Assembly (NCBI RefSeq): GCF_044803115.1
Contig: NZ_CP085224.1
Location: forward strand, 3,844,001 to 3,908,000
Direction: 5' to 3'
Length of the DNA: 64,000 nt
Source of the DNA: Caenispirillum salinarum_A
Lineage (GTDB): Bacteria > Pseudomonadota > Alphaproteobacteria > Rhodospirillales > Rhodospirillaceae
Part shown: positions 54,218 through 62,136 of the stretch, one piece after another
How the letters are laid out: the number at the start of each line of letters is the position of its first letter
Numbering within the stretch: the first letter of the stretch is position 1
Program-made: the position numbers and the translations under genes
Notes under the pieces: model-generated
What the model saw: the letters and a program-made list of their open reading frames with translations, nothing else
What the model was told of the DNA's origin: nothing
Databases searched by the model: none

Positions 54218-54592
54218 ATGGCGAAAACGATCCTCATCGTTGAAGACAACGACCTGAACATGAAGCTGTTCAACGACCTCCTGCAGGCCCACGGTTATGA
54301 AACCGTGCAGACCAAGGATGGTCGCGAGGTCATGGACCTGGCGCGCGAAAACCGCCCCGACCTGATCCTTATGGACATCCAGCTTCCCGAGATTTCGGGC
54401 CTTGAGATCACCCGCATGCTCAAGGACGACGAGGAGCTGAAGAGCATTCCCGTCATCGCCGTCACCGCCTTCGCCATGAAGGGCGACGAGGAAAAGATCC
54501 GCGAGGGCGGCTGCGAGGGCTACATTGCCAAGCCAATTTCCGTCGCCAGCTTCCTCAGCACCGTCAACTCCTTCCTGGGAGACGCCGCCTAA
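54218..54592 (+). CDS. divK: single-domain response regulator DivK
   Basis: A 124-residue receiver domain with no output domain. It has the acidic pocket VEDND, phospho-acceptor Asp53 in LILMDIQLPEISGLEITR, and the conserved Thr and Lys (VIAVTAFAMKGDE; YIAKPIS). The close likeness to Caulobacter DivK (DLNMKLFNDLLQAHGYETVQ and AFAMKGDEEKIREGGCEGYI) supports the name. DivK controls cell polarity and the CtrA phosphorelay with DivJ and PleC. In Caulobacter divK is next to pleD; here pleD is absent. A terminator follows. Confidence 0.93.
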   Translation: MAKTILIVEDNDLNMKLFNDLLQAHGYETVQTKDGREVMDLARENRPDLILMDIQLPEISGLEITRMLKDDEELKSIPVIAVTAFAMKGDEEKIREGGCEGYIAKPISVASFLSTVNSFLGDAA

Positions 54593-54644
54593 GGCGCGGC
54601 GGCATCCTGCCCGTCGGCGCCGCCGCGCCGACGGGACGCAACGA

Positions 54645-54675
54645 AAAAGGCCGCTGGCAATGCCGGCGGCCTTTT
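54645..54675. terminator. bidirectional terminator between divK and rpmG
   Basis: AAAAGGCCGCTGGC pairs with GCCGGCGGCCTTTT across a 3-base loop, with one G-T pair. It has A's on one side and T's on the other, so it can end both convergent transcripts. A second GC-rich hairpin (CCGTCGGCG/CGCCGACGG) lies at about 54611-54634. Confidence 0.85.
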
Positions 54676-54707
54676 CGATGTACGCATGAAGAAGAGCCCG
54701 GGCGGGC

Positions 54708-54875
54708 TTACTTCATCTTGGTCTCGCGGAAGATGACGTGCTTGCGCGCGACCGGGTCGTACTTGCGGAACTCGAGCTTCTGAGTGGTGTTACGGGGGTT
54801 CTTCTTGGCAATGTAGAAGTAGCCCGTGCCCTCGGTGCTCTCGAGCTTGATCTGGATCGTCGTGGGCTTGGCCAT
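54708..54875 (-). CDS. rpmG: 50S ribosomal protein L33
   Basis: A 55-residue protein starting MAKPTTIQIKLESTEGTGYF, with KKNPRNTTQKLEFRKYDP and ending RETKMK. It lacks the four cysteines of zinc-binding L33, so it is the zinc-free form. AAGGAT lies 9 bases before the ATG. It sits between the divK terminator and the LysR gene. Confidence 0.95.
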   Translation of the reverse strand: MAKPTTIQIKLESTEGTGYFYIAKKNPRNTTQKLEFRKYDPVARKHVIFRETKMK

Positions 54876-54984
54876 GGCGGCAAATCCTTACGCGGAGAAT
54901 TTCTGAAACTGGAGCGGGGCAAGATACCCGCTTATGGGGCGCTGTCAAGGGCCGACCAGCGCGCCCGCGCAGGATTCTCGCGCC

Positions 54985-55857
54985 TCATGCCGCCAGCCGT
55001 GCGGCGAAGGCCCGCCGGATGTGATCGGCCAGCTTTTCCGCCCCCACCGACGCCGGCGCGGCGGGTCCGTACATGGCGATGGCGAAGGCCGGCAGCGTGG
55101 GCAGACCGCAATCGCCGGCATCGTCCAGCACCCGCAGTTCCGCCGGCACGCTGACGCGCAGAAGCGGCGCCACGCCCAGGTCGGCGGCGACCATGGCGCT
55201 CATGCTGTCGCGGTTGCTGGTGGTGCAGATCATGGTCCAGTCCAGCGCCGTCCCGCCCAGCGCCTCCAGCACAGCCGCCCGGAAAGAGCACGTCGGGTCC
55301 CCCAGCGCCAGCGGCAGCGGATCGCGCTGGTGCGCCGCCCCGCCCGGCGCGCCCACCCACACCAGTGACTCGCGGCTCAGCACCTCGGCCCGCGGCGCCG
55401 GATCGCGTTCGGTGGTCAGGCACAGATCCAGGTCCCCGGCGTCGAGCATGCGCAGAAGTGCGACCGTCGGGTCGGTGATCATGTTCACCCGCAGCCGGGG
55501 CCATTCCCGCGCGAAGGTCTTGAGGATGGGCGGCATGATGGCGGGCACGATGTCGTAGGGCACGCCGAGTCGCACCTCGCCCTCCACCTCCGGTGCCGTC
55601 ATGGCGGCCCAGATGGCGTCGTTGTGCTCCAGAAGCGCGGTGGCGCGCGGCAGCAGGCGCTCGCCGGCGGTGCTGAGCCGCAGGCTGCGGTGCTCGCGCT
55701 CGAACAGGCGGCAGCCGAGTTGCTCCTCCAGCCGCCGCACCTGCTGGCTGACAGCCCCCTGCGTCAGGTTCAGAAGCCCGGCCGCGCGGGTCATGCCGCC
55801 GGCCTCCGCCACCACCACGAAGGCCCGCAGCGCCGCCGTGTCCAGATTGCGCGCCAT
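54985..55857 (-). CDS. LysR-type transcription regulator
   Basis: A 290-residue protein with an N-terminal helix-turn-helix (LRAFVVVAEAGGMTRAAGLL, LTQGAVSQQVRRLEEQLG) and the two-lobe effector domain. The effector is unknown. It is divergent from a DUF1127 gene with a 121-base gap containing TTAGG-N3-CCTAA, which fits a LysR T-N11-A site. It is probably self-regulated and controls the divergent gene. Confidence 0.9.
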   Translation of the reverse strand: MARNLDTAALRAFVVVAEAGGMTRAAGLLNLTQGAVSQQVRRLEEQLGCRLFEREHRSLRLSTAGERLLPRATALLEHNDAIWAAMTAPEVEGEVRLGVPYDIVPAIMPPILKTFAREWPRLRVNMITDPTVALLRMLDAGDLDLCLTTERDPAPRAEVLSRESLVWVGAPGGAAHQRDPLPLALGDPTCSFRAAVLEALGGTALDWTMICTTSNRDSMSAMVAADLGVAPLLRVSVPAELRVLDDAGDCGLPTLPAFAIAMYGPAAPASVGAEKLADHIRRAFAARLAA

Positions 55858-55878
55858 GGCCGCGCCTCCCGTCTTACA

Positions 55879-55891
55879 TTAGGAACCCTAA
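55879..55891. promoter_or_regulatory. LysR-type operator (TTAGG-N3-CCTAA)
   Basis: TTAGGAACCCTAA is a perfect inverted repeat of 5-bp arms with a 3-base centre and fits the T-N11-A rule of LysR binding sites. It lies 22 bases upstream of the lysR start codon and 88 bases upstream of the DUF1127 gene. Confidence 0.6.
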
Positions 55892-55978
55892 TCCCAACCA
55901 TCATAAACATTGCCTTCCGTTCTGCAAGAGGCGGCGTGATCCTGGCCCCATCGACGACCCACGACGGGAGAAAGTGCC

Positions 55979-56224
55979 ATGACGACGACGTGCGACTCCA
56001 TGCGGTGCGGAGTGGAACAGCAGACCCGGACGCCGGGCGCAACCGGCAGCAGGGCCGGGCTGGCGGCATGGGCGAGGGCCGCCTGGGCGCGGCTTCGGCA
56101 GATGCGGGCGGCCGCGGCGCAACGCCGCGAACTGGCGGCGCTGGACGAGATCCAGCTGCGGGACCTGGGCATCACCACCGAGGCCCGCCGGCGTGAACTG
56201 CGACGCCCCTTCTGGGACATCTGA
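55979..56224 (+). CDS. DUF1127 protein
   Basis: An 81-residue protein. The C-terminal 40 residues form the DUF1127 helix pair (RRELAALDEIQLRDLGITTE, then ARRRELRRPFWDI). The N-terminal half contains two cysteines and a helical Ala/Arg stretch. Small DUF1127 proteins in other alphaproteobacteria bind RNA and take part in stress and nutrient regulation, so a role in post-transcriptional control is possible. GGGAGAAAG lies before the ATG. It is divergent from a LysR regulator. Confidence 0.85.
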   Translation: MTTTCDSMRCGVEQQTRTPGATGSRAGLAAWARAAWARLRQMRAAAAQRRELAALDEIQLRDLGITTEARRRELRRPFWDI

Positions 56225-56309
56225 GCGACAGGACGCGGGAAGCGGCGGCCGTGCGCGCACCGCCGCCGCCCTCTTCCGCTCGCCGGCCTCCGGCTGCTAG
56301 CATGGGTTC

Positions 56310-56681
56310 ATGACCGATACACCCCTGACCGATCGCACCGACATCGACGCCGATCGCCTGCGGGAGCGCCTGCGGGCTCGCCGGGAGGAGTTGCAGGCCA
56401 TGACCCAGTCCACCCGTTTAGACCGCGCGCCGGTGGAGCTTGACCAGCAGAGCGTCGGCCGCCTGTCGCGCATGGACGCGCTGCAGGGGCAGGCCATGGC
56501 GCTGGAAACCGAGCGCCGCCGCGGCATCGAACTGGCGCGCATCGACGCCGCGCTCGCCCGCATGGACGAGGGCGAATACGGCTACTGCGTCTCCTGCGGC
56601 GAAGAGATCGGCGTCAAGCGCCTGGACCTGGACCCGGCCGTCCCCACCTGCATCGACTGCGCCGCCGGCGGGGAGGCCTGA
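56310..56681 (+). CDS. DksA/TraR-family zinc-finger protein
   Basis: A 123-residue protein. The first 85 residues are a helical coiled-coil part (ADRLRERLRARREELQAMTQ), then ARMDEGEYGYCVSCGEEIGV and PAVPTCIDCA give the four-Cys zinc finger of the family. It may bind RNA polymerase in the secondary channel. The coiled-coil tip does not show the usual DksA DxxDxA pattern clearly, so it may be a non-classical relative. It is first in a row of small genes. Confidence 0.85.
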   Translation: MTDTPLTDRTDIDADRLRERLRARREELQAMTQSTRLDRAPVELDQQSVGRLSRMDALQGQAMALETERRRGIELARIDAALARMDEGEYGYCVSCGEEIGVKRLDLDPAVPTCIDCAAGGEA

Positions 56682-56775
56682 ACCGCAGCCGAGCCGGGTG
56701 ACCGGCACCCCGCAGCCGTCGCGGACCGTTGCACTGTCACACGACGACAGAAGGTCCGATGAAGGAGACGCGGCC

Positions 56776-57138
56776 ATGACATACACCTCCCCCACCGAAC
56801 TGCCCGCCGACGTGCGCGACGCCCTGCCGGAACTGGGCCAGGAACTCTACATGACCGCCTTCAACGAGGCCGAAGGGCGGGGCGACGCCGACGCCGCCCG
56901 CGCCGCCTGGAGGGAGGTGGAGAAGCGTTACCAGCGCACCCCCGACGGCCGCTGGGAAATGCGGGGCGAGCGCGGCAATCCCGGCGCCGGCGGCGGCGTG
57001 CGCGGCCCGCTGGAGGAAAGCCAGCCGCGCGGCATCAAGCGCCGCGAGCACACCGGCAGCAGCGCCGAGGAACCCTCGCCCCTGGACCAGCGCGTCAGCC
57101 AGCCCAGCACCGACAAGCCCGAGGGCAACAAGACCTGA
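56776..57138 (+). CDS. ChaB-family protein
   Basis: A 120-residue protein. The ChaB domain is at the start (LPADVRDALPELGQELYMTA, then FNEAEGRGDADAARAAWREV). ChaB was named as a cation transport regulator, but the role is not settled. The C-terminal half is Gly/Pro/Ser-rich and probably disordered. AAGGAG lies 9 bases before the ATG. It is 94 bases after the DksA/TraR-like gene. Confidence 0.82.
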   Translation: MTYTSPTELPADVRDALPELGQELYMTAFNEAEGRGDADAARAAWREVEKRYQRTPDGRWEMRGERGNPGAGGGVRGPLEESQPRGIKRREHTGSSAEEPSPLDQRVSQPSTDKPEGNKT

Positions 57139-57159
57139 CCAGGCCGCGCAGGCACGCGA

Positions 57160-57191
57160 AAGGGCCGGCACCCCGCAAGGTGCCGGCCCTT
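57160..57191. terminator. bidirectional terminator between chaB-like and DUF4168 genes
   Basis: AAGGGCCGGCACC (57160-57172) pairs perfectly with GGTGCCGGCCCTT (57179-57191) across a 6-base loop, between convergent genes. Confidence 0.75.
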
Positions 57192-57225
57192 GTCGTGCCG
57201 GGCGTGGAATGCCGGTCGGGGGCGG

Positions 57226-57636
57226 TCAGTCGGACTGGCCGCCGCCGGTCGCCCCGGCGCCTTCGGTCATGTAGCCCTGGATTTCCTGGGCCAGCTGCGG
57301 GTCGGTCTGGGCCGCCACGGCGATCTGGTTGTACTCCTCGACCGTCAGGCCCTCGTCCTGGACGGTCTGCAGCATTTCGTCCTGGGCCTGCTGCTCGAGG
57401 TCGGCCACCTGCTGCCGGTTATCAGCGTCACGCAGGCGCGGGGCGTAGTCGCGGGCCACCTGCTGGATGCCCTCCACGGCCTCGGCGAAGGACTTAAGCT
57501 TTTCGGCGCTGAAATCCGCCGCCATTTCTCCCTGGCCCTGCATCGGGGTTTCCCCCTGCGTCTGGGCGGCGGCCGGCGAGGCGAGCAGGGCGGCGGAGAC
57601 CATGGGCAGGGCGAAACGCTTCATCATGGAACGCAT
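57226..57636 (-). CDS. secreted DUF4168 protein
   Basis: A 136-residue protein with a Sec signal (ALPMVSAALLASPAAAQTQG). The DUF4168 domain follows (ADFSAEKLKSFAEAVEGIQQ, then LTVEEYNQIAVAAQTDPQLA). The family is periplasmic and of unknown role. AAAGGA lies before the first ATG; a second ATG 12 bases in is possible. It ends in a Gly-rich tail. Confidence 0.82.
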   Translation of the reverse strand: MRSMMKRFALPMVSAALLASPAAAQTQGETPMQGQGEMAADFSAEKLKSFAEAVEGIQQVARDYAPRLRDADNRQQVADLEQQAQDEMLQTVQDEGLTVEEYNQIAVAAQTDPQLAQEIQGYMTEGAGATGGGQSD

Positions 57637-57808
57637 GGAGGGTGTCCTTTCGTGGTGTCTCGCGTGGGAAAGGGCATGCGGCGTGCCGCCCTTTCACTAC
57701 CCCACAGACGGCGGGACCCGCGCCACGGTTTCGCGACGTGCTGTGAAAAGAATGGGGCAGGCCGTCACGCCCGCCCCACAGAAGGCTCCGGATCGACGGC
57801 CCCGTCGA

Positions 57809-60286
57809 TCAACCCACCGGCTGCACGCGCCAGATGTCCTTGGCGTAGGAGTGGATGGAGCGGTCCGACGAGAACCCGCCCATGTTGGCGACGTTGACGA
57901 TGGCCTTGCGCACCCAGGCGTCCTGGTCGGCATACACGGCCTCCACCTGCGCCTGCGTGTCGATGTAGCTCTGGTAGTCGGCCATCAGGAAGAAGTGGTC
58001 ACCGCCCGACAGCAGGGTGTCGCGGATGGGCAGGTAGCGGCCGGGGTCGTCGGCGTTGAAGAAGCCGCCGGCGATCATGTCCACGGCGTTCCGCAGGGCC
58101 TCGTTAGTGTCGTAGTACTCGCGCGGATGGTAGCCGCCGGCGCGCATGTCGCCAACCTCGTGGGCGGTCTTGCCGAAGATGAAGATGTTGTCGTCGCCGA
58201 CCGCGTTCTTGATCTCGATGTTGGCGCCGTCCAGCGTGCCGATGGTCAGCGCGCCGTTCAGGGCGAACTTCATGTTGCCCGTGCCGGACGCCTCGGTGCC
58301 GGCCGTCGAGATCTGTTCCGACAGGTCGGTGCCGGGGATGATGATCTCGGCGGCCGAAACGTTGTAGTTGGGCACGAAGGCCACCTTCAGCCGGTCCTTG
58401 ATGGAGCGGTCGTGGTTGATGACCATCGCCACGTCGTTGATGAGACGGATGATCAGCTTGGCCATGAAGTAGCCCGGCGCCGCCTTGCCGCCGAAGGTCA
58501 CGGCACGGGGGATGCGGTCCCCGCCCCGGCCGTTGCGCAGGTCGTTGTAGAGCGTGATGACGTGCAGCACGTTCAGAAGCTGGCGCTTGTATTCGTGGAT
58601 GCGCTTGACCTGCGTGTCGAACATCATGTCCGGCGACACTTCGAACCCCGTGCGGTCACGCACCATGTCGGCGAAGCGCGTCTTGTTGGCCCGCTTGATG
58701 GCGGCGAAGCGCTCGCGGAAGGCCGCATCCTCGGCCAGCGGCTCCAGGTCCTTGAGCTTGGACAGGTCCGTCTTCCAGCCGTCGCCGATGGCTTCGGTAA
58801 TCAGGTCCGCCAGCGGGCGGTTGGCCTGCAGCAGCCAGCGGCGCTGCGTGACGCCATTGGTTACGTTGACGAACTTGTCGGGCTCCATGCGGTTGAAGTC
58901 GGCGAAGACGTGGGCGCGCATCAGGTCGGTGTGCAGCGCCGCCACGCCGTTCACCCGGCGCGAACCCACCACGCACAGGTGCGCCATGCGCACGCGGCGG
59001 CCGGCGTCGTCGATCAGCGACATGCGGCTGAGGACGTCGGGCTGGCCGGGGAAGGCGTACTTCACCTGCTGCAGGAAATCGAAGTTGATCTTGTAGATCA
59101 GATCCAGGTGGCGCGGCAGCACCGCCTCCAGCATGGCGATCGGCCAAGTCTCCAGGGCTTCCGGCAGAAGCGTGTGGTTGGTGTAGTTGAACACCTCCCG
59201 CGTCAGGTCCCAGGCCTTCTGGAAATCGTAGTCGTAATGATCGATCAGCAGGCGCATCAGCTCGGGCACCGCCAGGCTCGGGTGCGTGTCGTTGAGCTGG
59301 ATGGTGACCTTCTCGGGCAGGGTGTCGAGGCTGGCGTGCTTGCGGTGGTGGCGGGCGATGATGTCCTGCAACGACGCACTGACGAAGAAGTACTCCTGCA
59401 TCAGCCGCAGTTCCTGGCCCATCAGCGTGGTGTCCATGGGATAGAGCACCTTGGACAGGTTCTCGCTGATGGTCTTGTCCTTCACTGCATCGATGTAGTT
59501 GCCTTCGTTGAAGTAGCGCAGGTCGAAGTCCCGCGTCGCGCGCGCCGACCACAGGCGCAGCTTCACCACCTTGCCCGAGCCGTAGCCCGGCACCGGCACG
59601 TCGTAGGCCATGGCGATGACGTCGGTGGTATCCACCCACTGGGTGACGGTCTCGCCGTGGTCGTTCTTGAAATGCGTCAGGCGGCCGCGGAAGCGCACCG
59701 GGTAGATGACGTTGGGGCGCTCGAACTCCCACGGGTTGCCGTAGCGCAGCCAGGTCTCCGGGTGCTCGACCTGCTGGCCGCCCTCCACCCGCTGGGTGAA
59801 CATGCCGAACTCGTACCGGATGCCGTAGCCGAAGCCGGGATAGCCGTGGGTCGCCATGCTGTCCAGGTAGCAGGCCGCCAGCCGACCCAGGCCGCCGTTG
59901 CCCAGCGCCGCGTCGTACTCGAACTCCTGGATGGCCTCCAGGCTCTGGCCCATGTCCTTCAGCGCCTCGGCGACGCGGTCGTGGACGCCCAGATCATACA
60001 GGTGCTTCAGCAGCGACCGGCCCGTCAGGTATTCCATGGACAGGTAGTAGACCCTGCGCGCATCGGCGTCGTACTGCGCTCGGGCGGTGGCGAGGTATTC
60101 CTCCGACAGCCGTCCGCGCACCAGCTGCGCCAGGGCATAGAGCCAGTCGCGCTGGCTGGCGAAGTCCGGGTCCACGCCCACGCTGTGGACCATGAAGCTC
60201 CGGAGCTGATCCTTGATGGCCTCCACACTGCTCAGGTCTATCGCGGGTGCGGGTGCCGCCGCGGCCTGGTTCGCCGTCTGGTCCAT
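57809..60286 (-). CDS. glgP: glycogen phosphorylase
   Basis: An 825-residue enzyme releasing glucose-1-phosphate from glycogen ends. The N-terminus after the start is Ala-rich (MDQTANQAAAAPAPAIDLSS). LAACYLDSMATHGYPGFGYG and IQLNDTHPSLAVPELMRLL are typical, and PLP is bound by the Lys in TFGGKAAPGYFMAKLIIRL. EASGTGNMKFALNGALTIGT, then LDGANIEI, is the phosphate site region. The usual regulatory N-terminus of animal enzymes is lacking, as in bacteria. It follows glgA by 92 bases in one unit. Confidence 0.96.
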   Translation of the reverse strand: MDQTANQAAAAPAPAIDLSSVEAIKDQLRSFMVHSVGVDPDFASQRDWLYALAQLVRGRLSEEYLATARAQYDADARRVYYLSMEYLTGRSLLKHLYDLGVHDRVAEALKDMGQSLEAIQEFEYDAALGNGGLGRLAACYLDSMATHGYPGFGYGIRYEFGMFTQRVEGGQQVEHPETWLRYGNPWEFERPNVIYPVRFRGRLTHFKNDHGETVTQWVDTTDVIAMAYDVPVPGYGSGKVVKLRLWSARATRDFDLRYFNEGNYIDAVKDKTISENLSKVLYPMDTTLMGQELRLMQEYFFVSASLQDIIARHHRKHASLDTLPEKVTIQLNDTHPSLAVPELMRLLIDHYDYDFQKAWDLTREVFNYTNHTLLPEALETWPIAMLEAVLPRHLDLIYKINFDFLQQVKYAFPGQPDVLSRMSLIDDAGRRVRMAHLCVVGSRRVNGVAALHTDLMRAHVFADFNRMEPDKFVNVTNGVTQRRWLLQANRPLADLITEAIGDGWKTDLSKLKDLEPLAEDAAFRERFAAIKRANKTRFADMVRDRTGFEVSPDMMFDTQVKRIHEYKRQLLNVLHVITLYNDLRNGRGGDRIPRAVTFGGKAAPGYFMAKLIIRLINDVAMVINHDRSIKDRLKVAFVPNYNVSAAEIIIPGTDLSEQISTAGTEASGTGNMKFALNGALTIGTLDGANIEIKNAVGDDNIFIFGKTAHEVGDMRAGGYHPREYYDTNEALRNAVDMIAGGFFNADDPGRYLPIRDTLLSGGDHFFLMADYQSYIDTQAQVEAVYADQDAWVRKAIVNVANMGGFSSDRSIHSYAKDIWRVQPVG

Positions 60287-60378
60287 GTCTCTCTTTCCCC
60301 GATGGTCTTGCGTCTGCGCGTCGTGTGACAACGTCGTCGCGCGCTGGATTGTCGCGTGTCTCGTGCGGCTGTTTCGCG

Positions 60379-61821
60379 TCAGCCGGAGCCCCGCAGGCTC
60401 TCGAACAGGGCCTTGTACTGCTCCGCCGCCCGGCGCCAGCCGAAGTCGCGCTCCATGCCGCGGCGCTGGGCCTCTGCCCAGGCCGGCTGACCCCACAGGT
60501 CGAAGGCGCGGTCGACGGCGCCGATCAGTCCGGCGGCGGAGGCCTCGTCGAACACGAAGCCGGTGCCCTCGGCCGGGTGCTCGGCAACGTCCACCACCGT
60601 GTCGGCCAGTCCGCCCGTGCGCCGCACCAGAGGCAGAGTACCGTACCGCAAAGCGTACATCTGCGTAAGCCCGCAGGGCTCGAACCGCGAGGGCACCAGG
60701 AACACGTCGGCGCCCGCCTGGACGCGGTGGGCGCGGCCCTCGTCATAGCCGATCCAGGTGCCGACGTTGCCGGGATGCGCGCCGCCCAGGCCATAGATGG
60801 CGCTCTCCAGCCAAGCGTCGCCCGAGCCGAGCAGCACCACCTGTCCGCCGCGGCCCAGGATGTGGTCGACGGCGCCCAGCACCAGGTCGATGCCCTTCTG
60901 CTCCGAGAACCGCGAGACCAGTCCGAACACCGTCGCCTCCGCCCGTTCCGCCAGGCCGAACTCCCGTTGCAGGGCGGCCTTGCACGCGGCCTTGCCCGAC
61001 AGGTCCCCGGCCGAATAGCCGGCTGGCAGCAGGTGGTCGCGCGCCGGGTCCCACTGGGCATAGTCGACGCCGTTGAGGATGCCCGTCAGATCGCCGGCGC
61101 GCGCCCGCAGCAGGCCGTCCAGGCCGCGCCCGCCGTCGGGGTGCTTGATCTCCTCGGCGTAGGTGGGGCTGACGGTGGTGATGCGGTCGGCGTAGTAGCA
61201 TCCGGCCTTGAGCATGCTGACGTGGCCGTGGAACTCCAGCCCGTGCATGTCGAAGCAGTGCGGCGGCAGGCCGATCTGGTCCAGGATATCGGACCCGAAA
61301 ATGCCCTGGAACTGGATGTTGTGGATGGAGAACACCGTCGCCGCGCCGGGACCGTCGGTCAGCGCCATGTAGGCGGGCACGAGACCCGTCTGCCAGTCGT
61401 TGCACAGGATCACGTCCGCCTGCCAGCCTGCCGGGCTCTTGGGCGTGCCCAGTTGCGCGGCCACCTTCGACAGCAGGGCGAAGCGCAGGTAGTTGTCGGG
61501 GTGGTCGTGGCCCCATTCGTTGAGGTACGGCCCGCCCCCGCGGTGGTAGAGCGACGGGCAGTCCACCAGCCACACCGCGATGTCGCTGCCGGGCATGCGC
61601 CCCTCGATCAGGCGCACGTGATGGGCGGCCAGGACCTCGCCCAGGTCCACCACCGCGCGCCATTCACCGATCTTGTCCTTCACCGCCGGATAGCCCGGCA
61701 GGATCACCCGCGCCTCCACGCCCAGTTCCGCCAGCGCGCCCGGCAGAGCGCCGGCCACGTCGGCCAGCCCTCCGGTCTTGATGAGCGGGTAGACCTCGGA
61801 AGCGGCGATGAGAACGCGCAT
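60379..61821 (-). CDS. glgA: glycogen synthase (ADP-glucose)
   Basis: A 480-residue GT5 enzyme adding glucose from ADP-glucose to growing glucan. MRVLIAASEVYPLIKTGGLA carries the ADP-glucose-binding KTGGL motif; LCNDWQTGLVPAYMAL, STVFSIHNIQFQG-type segment (here ATVFSIHNIQFQGIF) and the C-terminal VPSRFEPCGLTQMYALRYGT, then RRTGGLADTV, are intact. It is the first gene of the glgA-glgP unit and divergent from glgC. Confidence 0.97.
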   Translation of the reverse strand: MRVLIAASEVYPLIKTGGLADVAGALPGALAELGVEARVILPGYPAVKDKIGEWRAVVDLGEVLAAHHVRLIEGRMPGSDIAVWLVDCPSLYHRGGGPYLNEWGHDHPDNYLRFALLSKVAAQLGTPKSPAGWQADVILCNDWQTGLVPAYMALTDGPGAATVFSIHNIQFQGIFGSDILDQIGLPPHCFDMHGLEFHGHVSMLKAGCYYADRITTVSPTYAEEIKHPDGGRGLDGLLRARAGDLTGILNGVDYAQWDPARDHLLPAGYSAGDLSGKAACKAALQREFGLAERAEATVFGLVSRFSEQKGIDLVLGAVDHILGRGGQVVLLGSGDAWLESAIYGLGGAHPGNVGTWIGYDEGRAHRVQAGADVFLVPSRFEPCGLTQMYALRYGTLPLVRRTGGLADTVVDVAEHPAEGTGFVFDEASAAGLIGAVDRAFDLWGQPAWAEAQRRGMERDFGWRRAAEQYKALFESLRGSG

Positions 61822-62136
61822 GGAATGTCCTGTCTCATGATGGGCAGCGGCAGCCGGCGGAAGCGGCCGCCGGGTGGCGGGCGGAAACGATCGGGTAATT
61901 CATGGCATTTCGCAAGGCGAGGCAACACCCGAATAATGACATTTCCCTTGCGGCTTTCATCCCGTGGGTGCGGGTAACCCACTGGATATACGGCCCTCAT
62001 GGACCTTCGGATAGAGTTGGACTGTTTCACCCTCCTGTAATTGATCCTGGCCCGGCGGCCGTGCAAAAGTCCTTTCCAATCGTGGGGGATGCGCGGACCG
62101 GTCGCGGGGAACGGCCGCCAACGACGGAGGATGTGG
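61822..62136. promoter_or_regulatory. divergent glgA-glgC promoter gap
   Basis: 315 bases without a gene. It contains an inverted repeat GTGGGT-N7-ACCCAC at 61964-61982 and a weak sigma-70-like pair TTGGAC (62017-62022) and TAATTG (62038-62043) with a short 15-base spacer facing glgC. No Crp-type box is visible. Confidence 0.4.
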
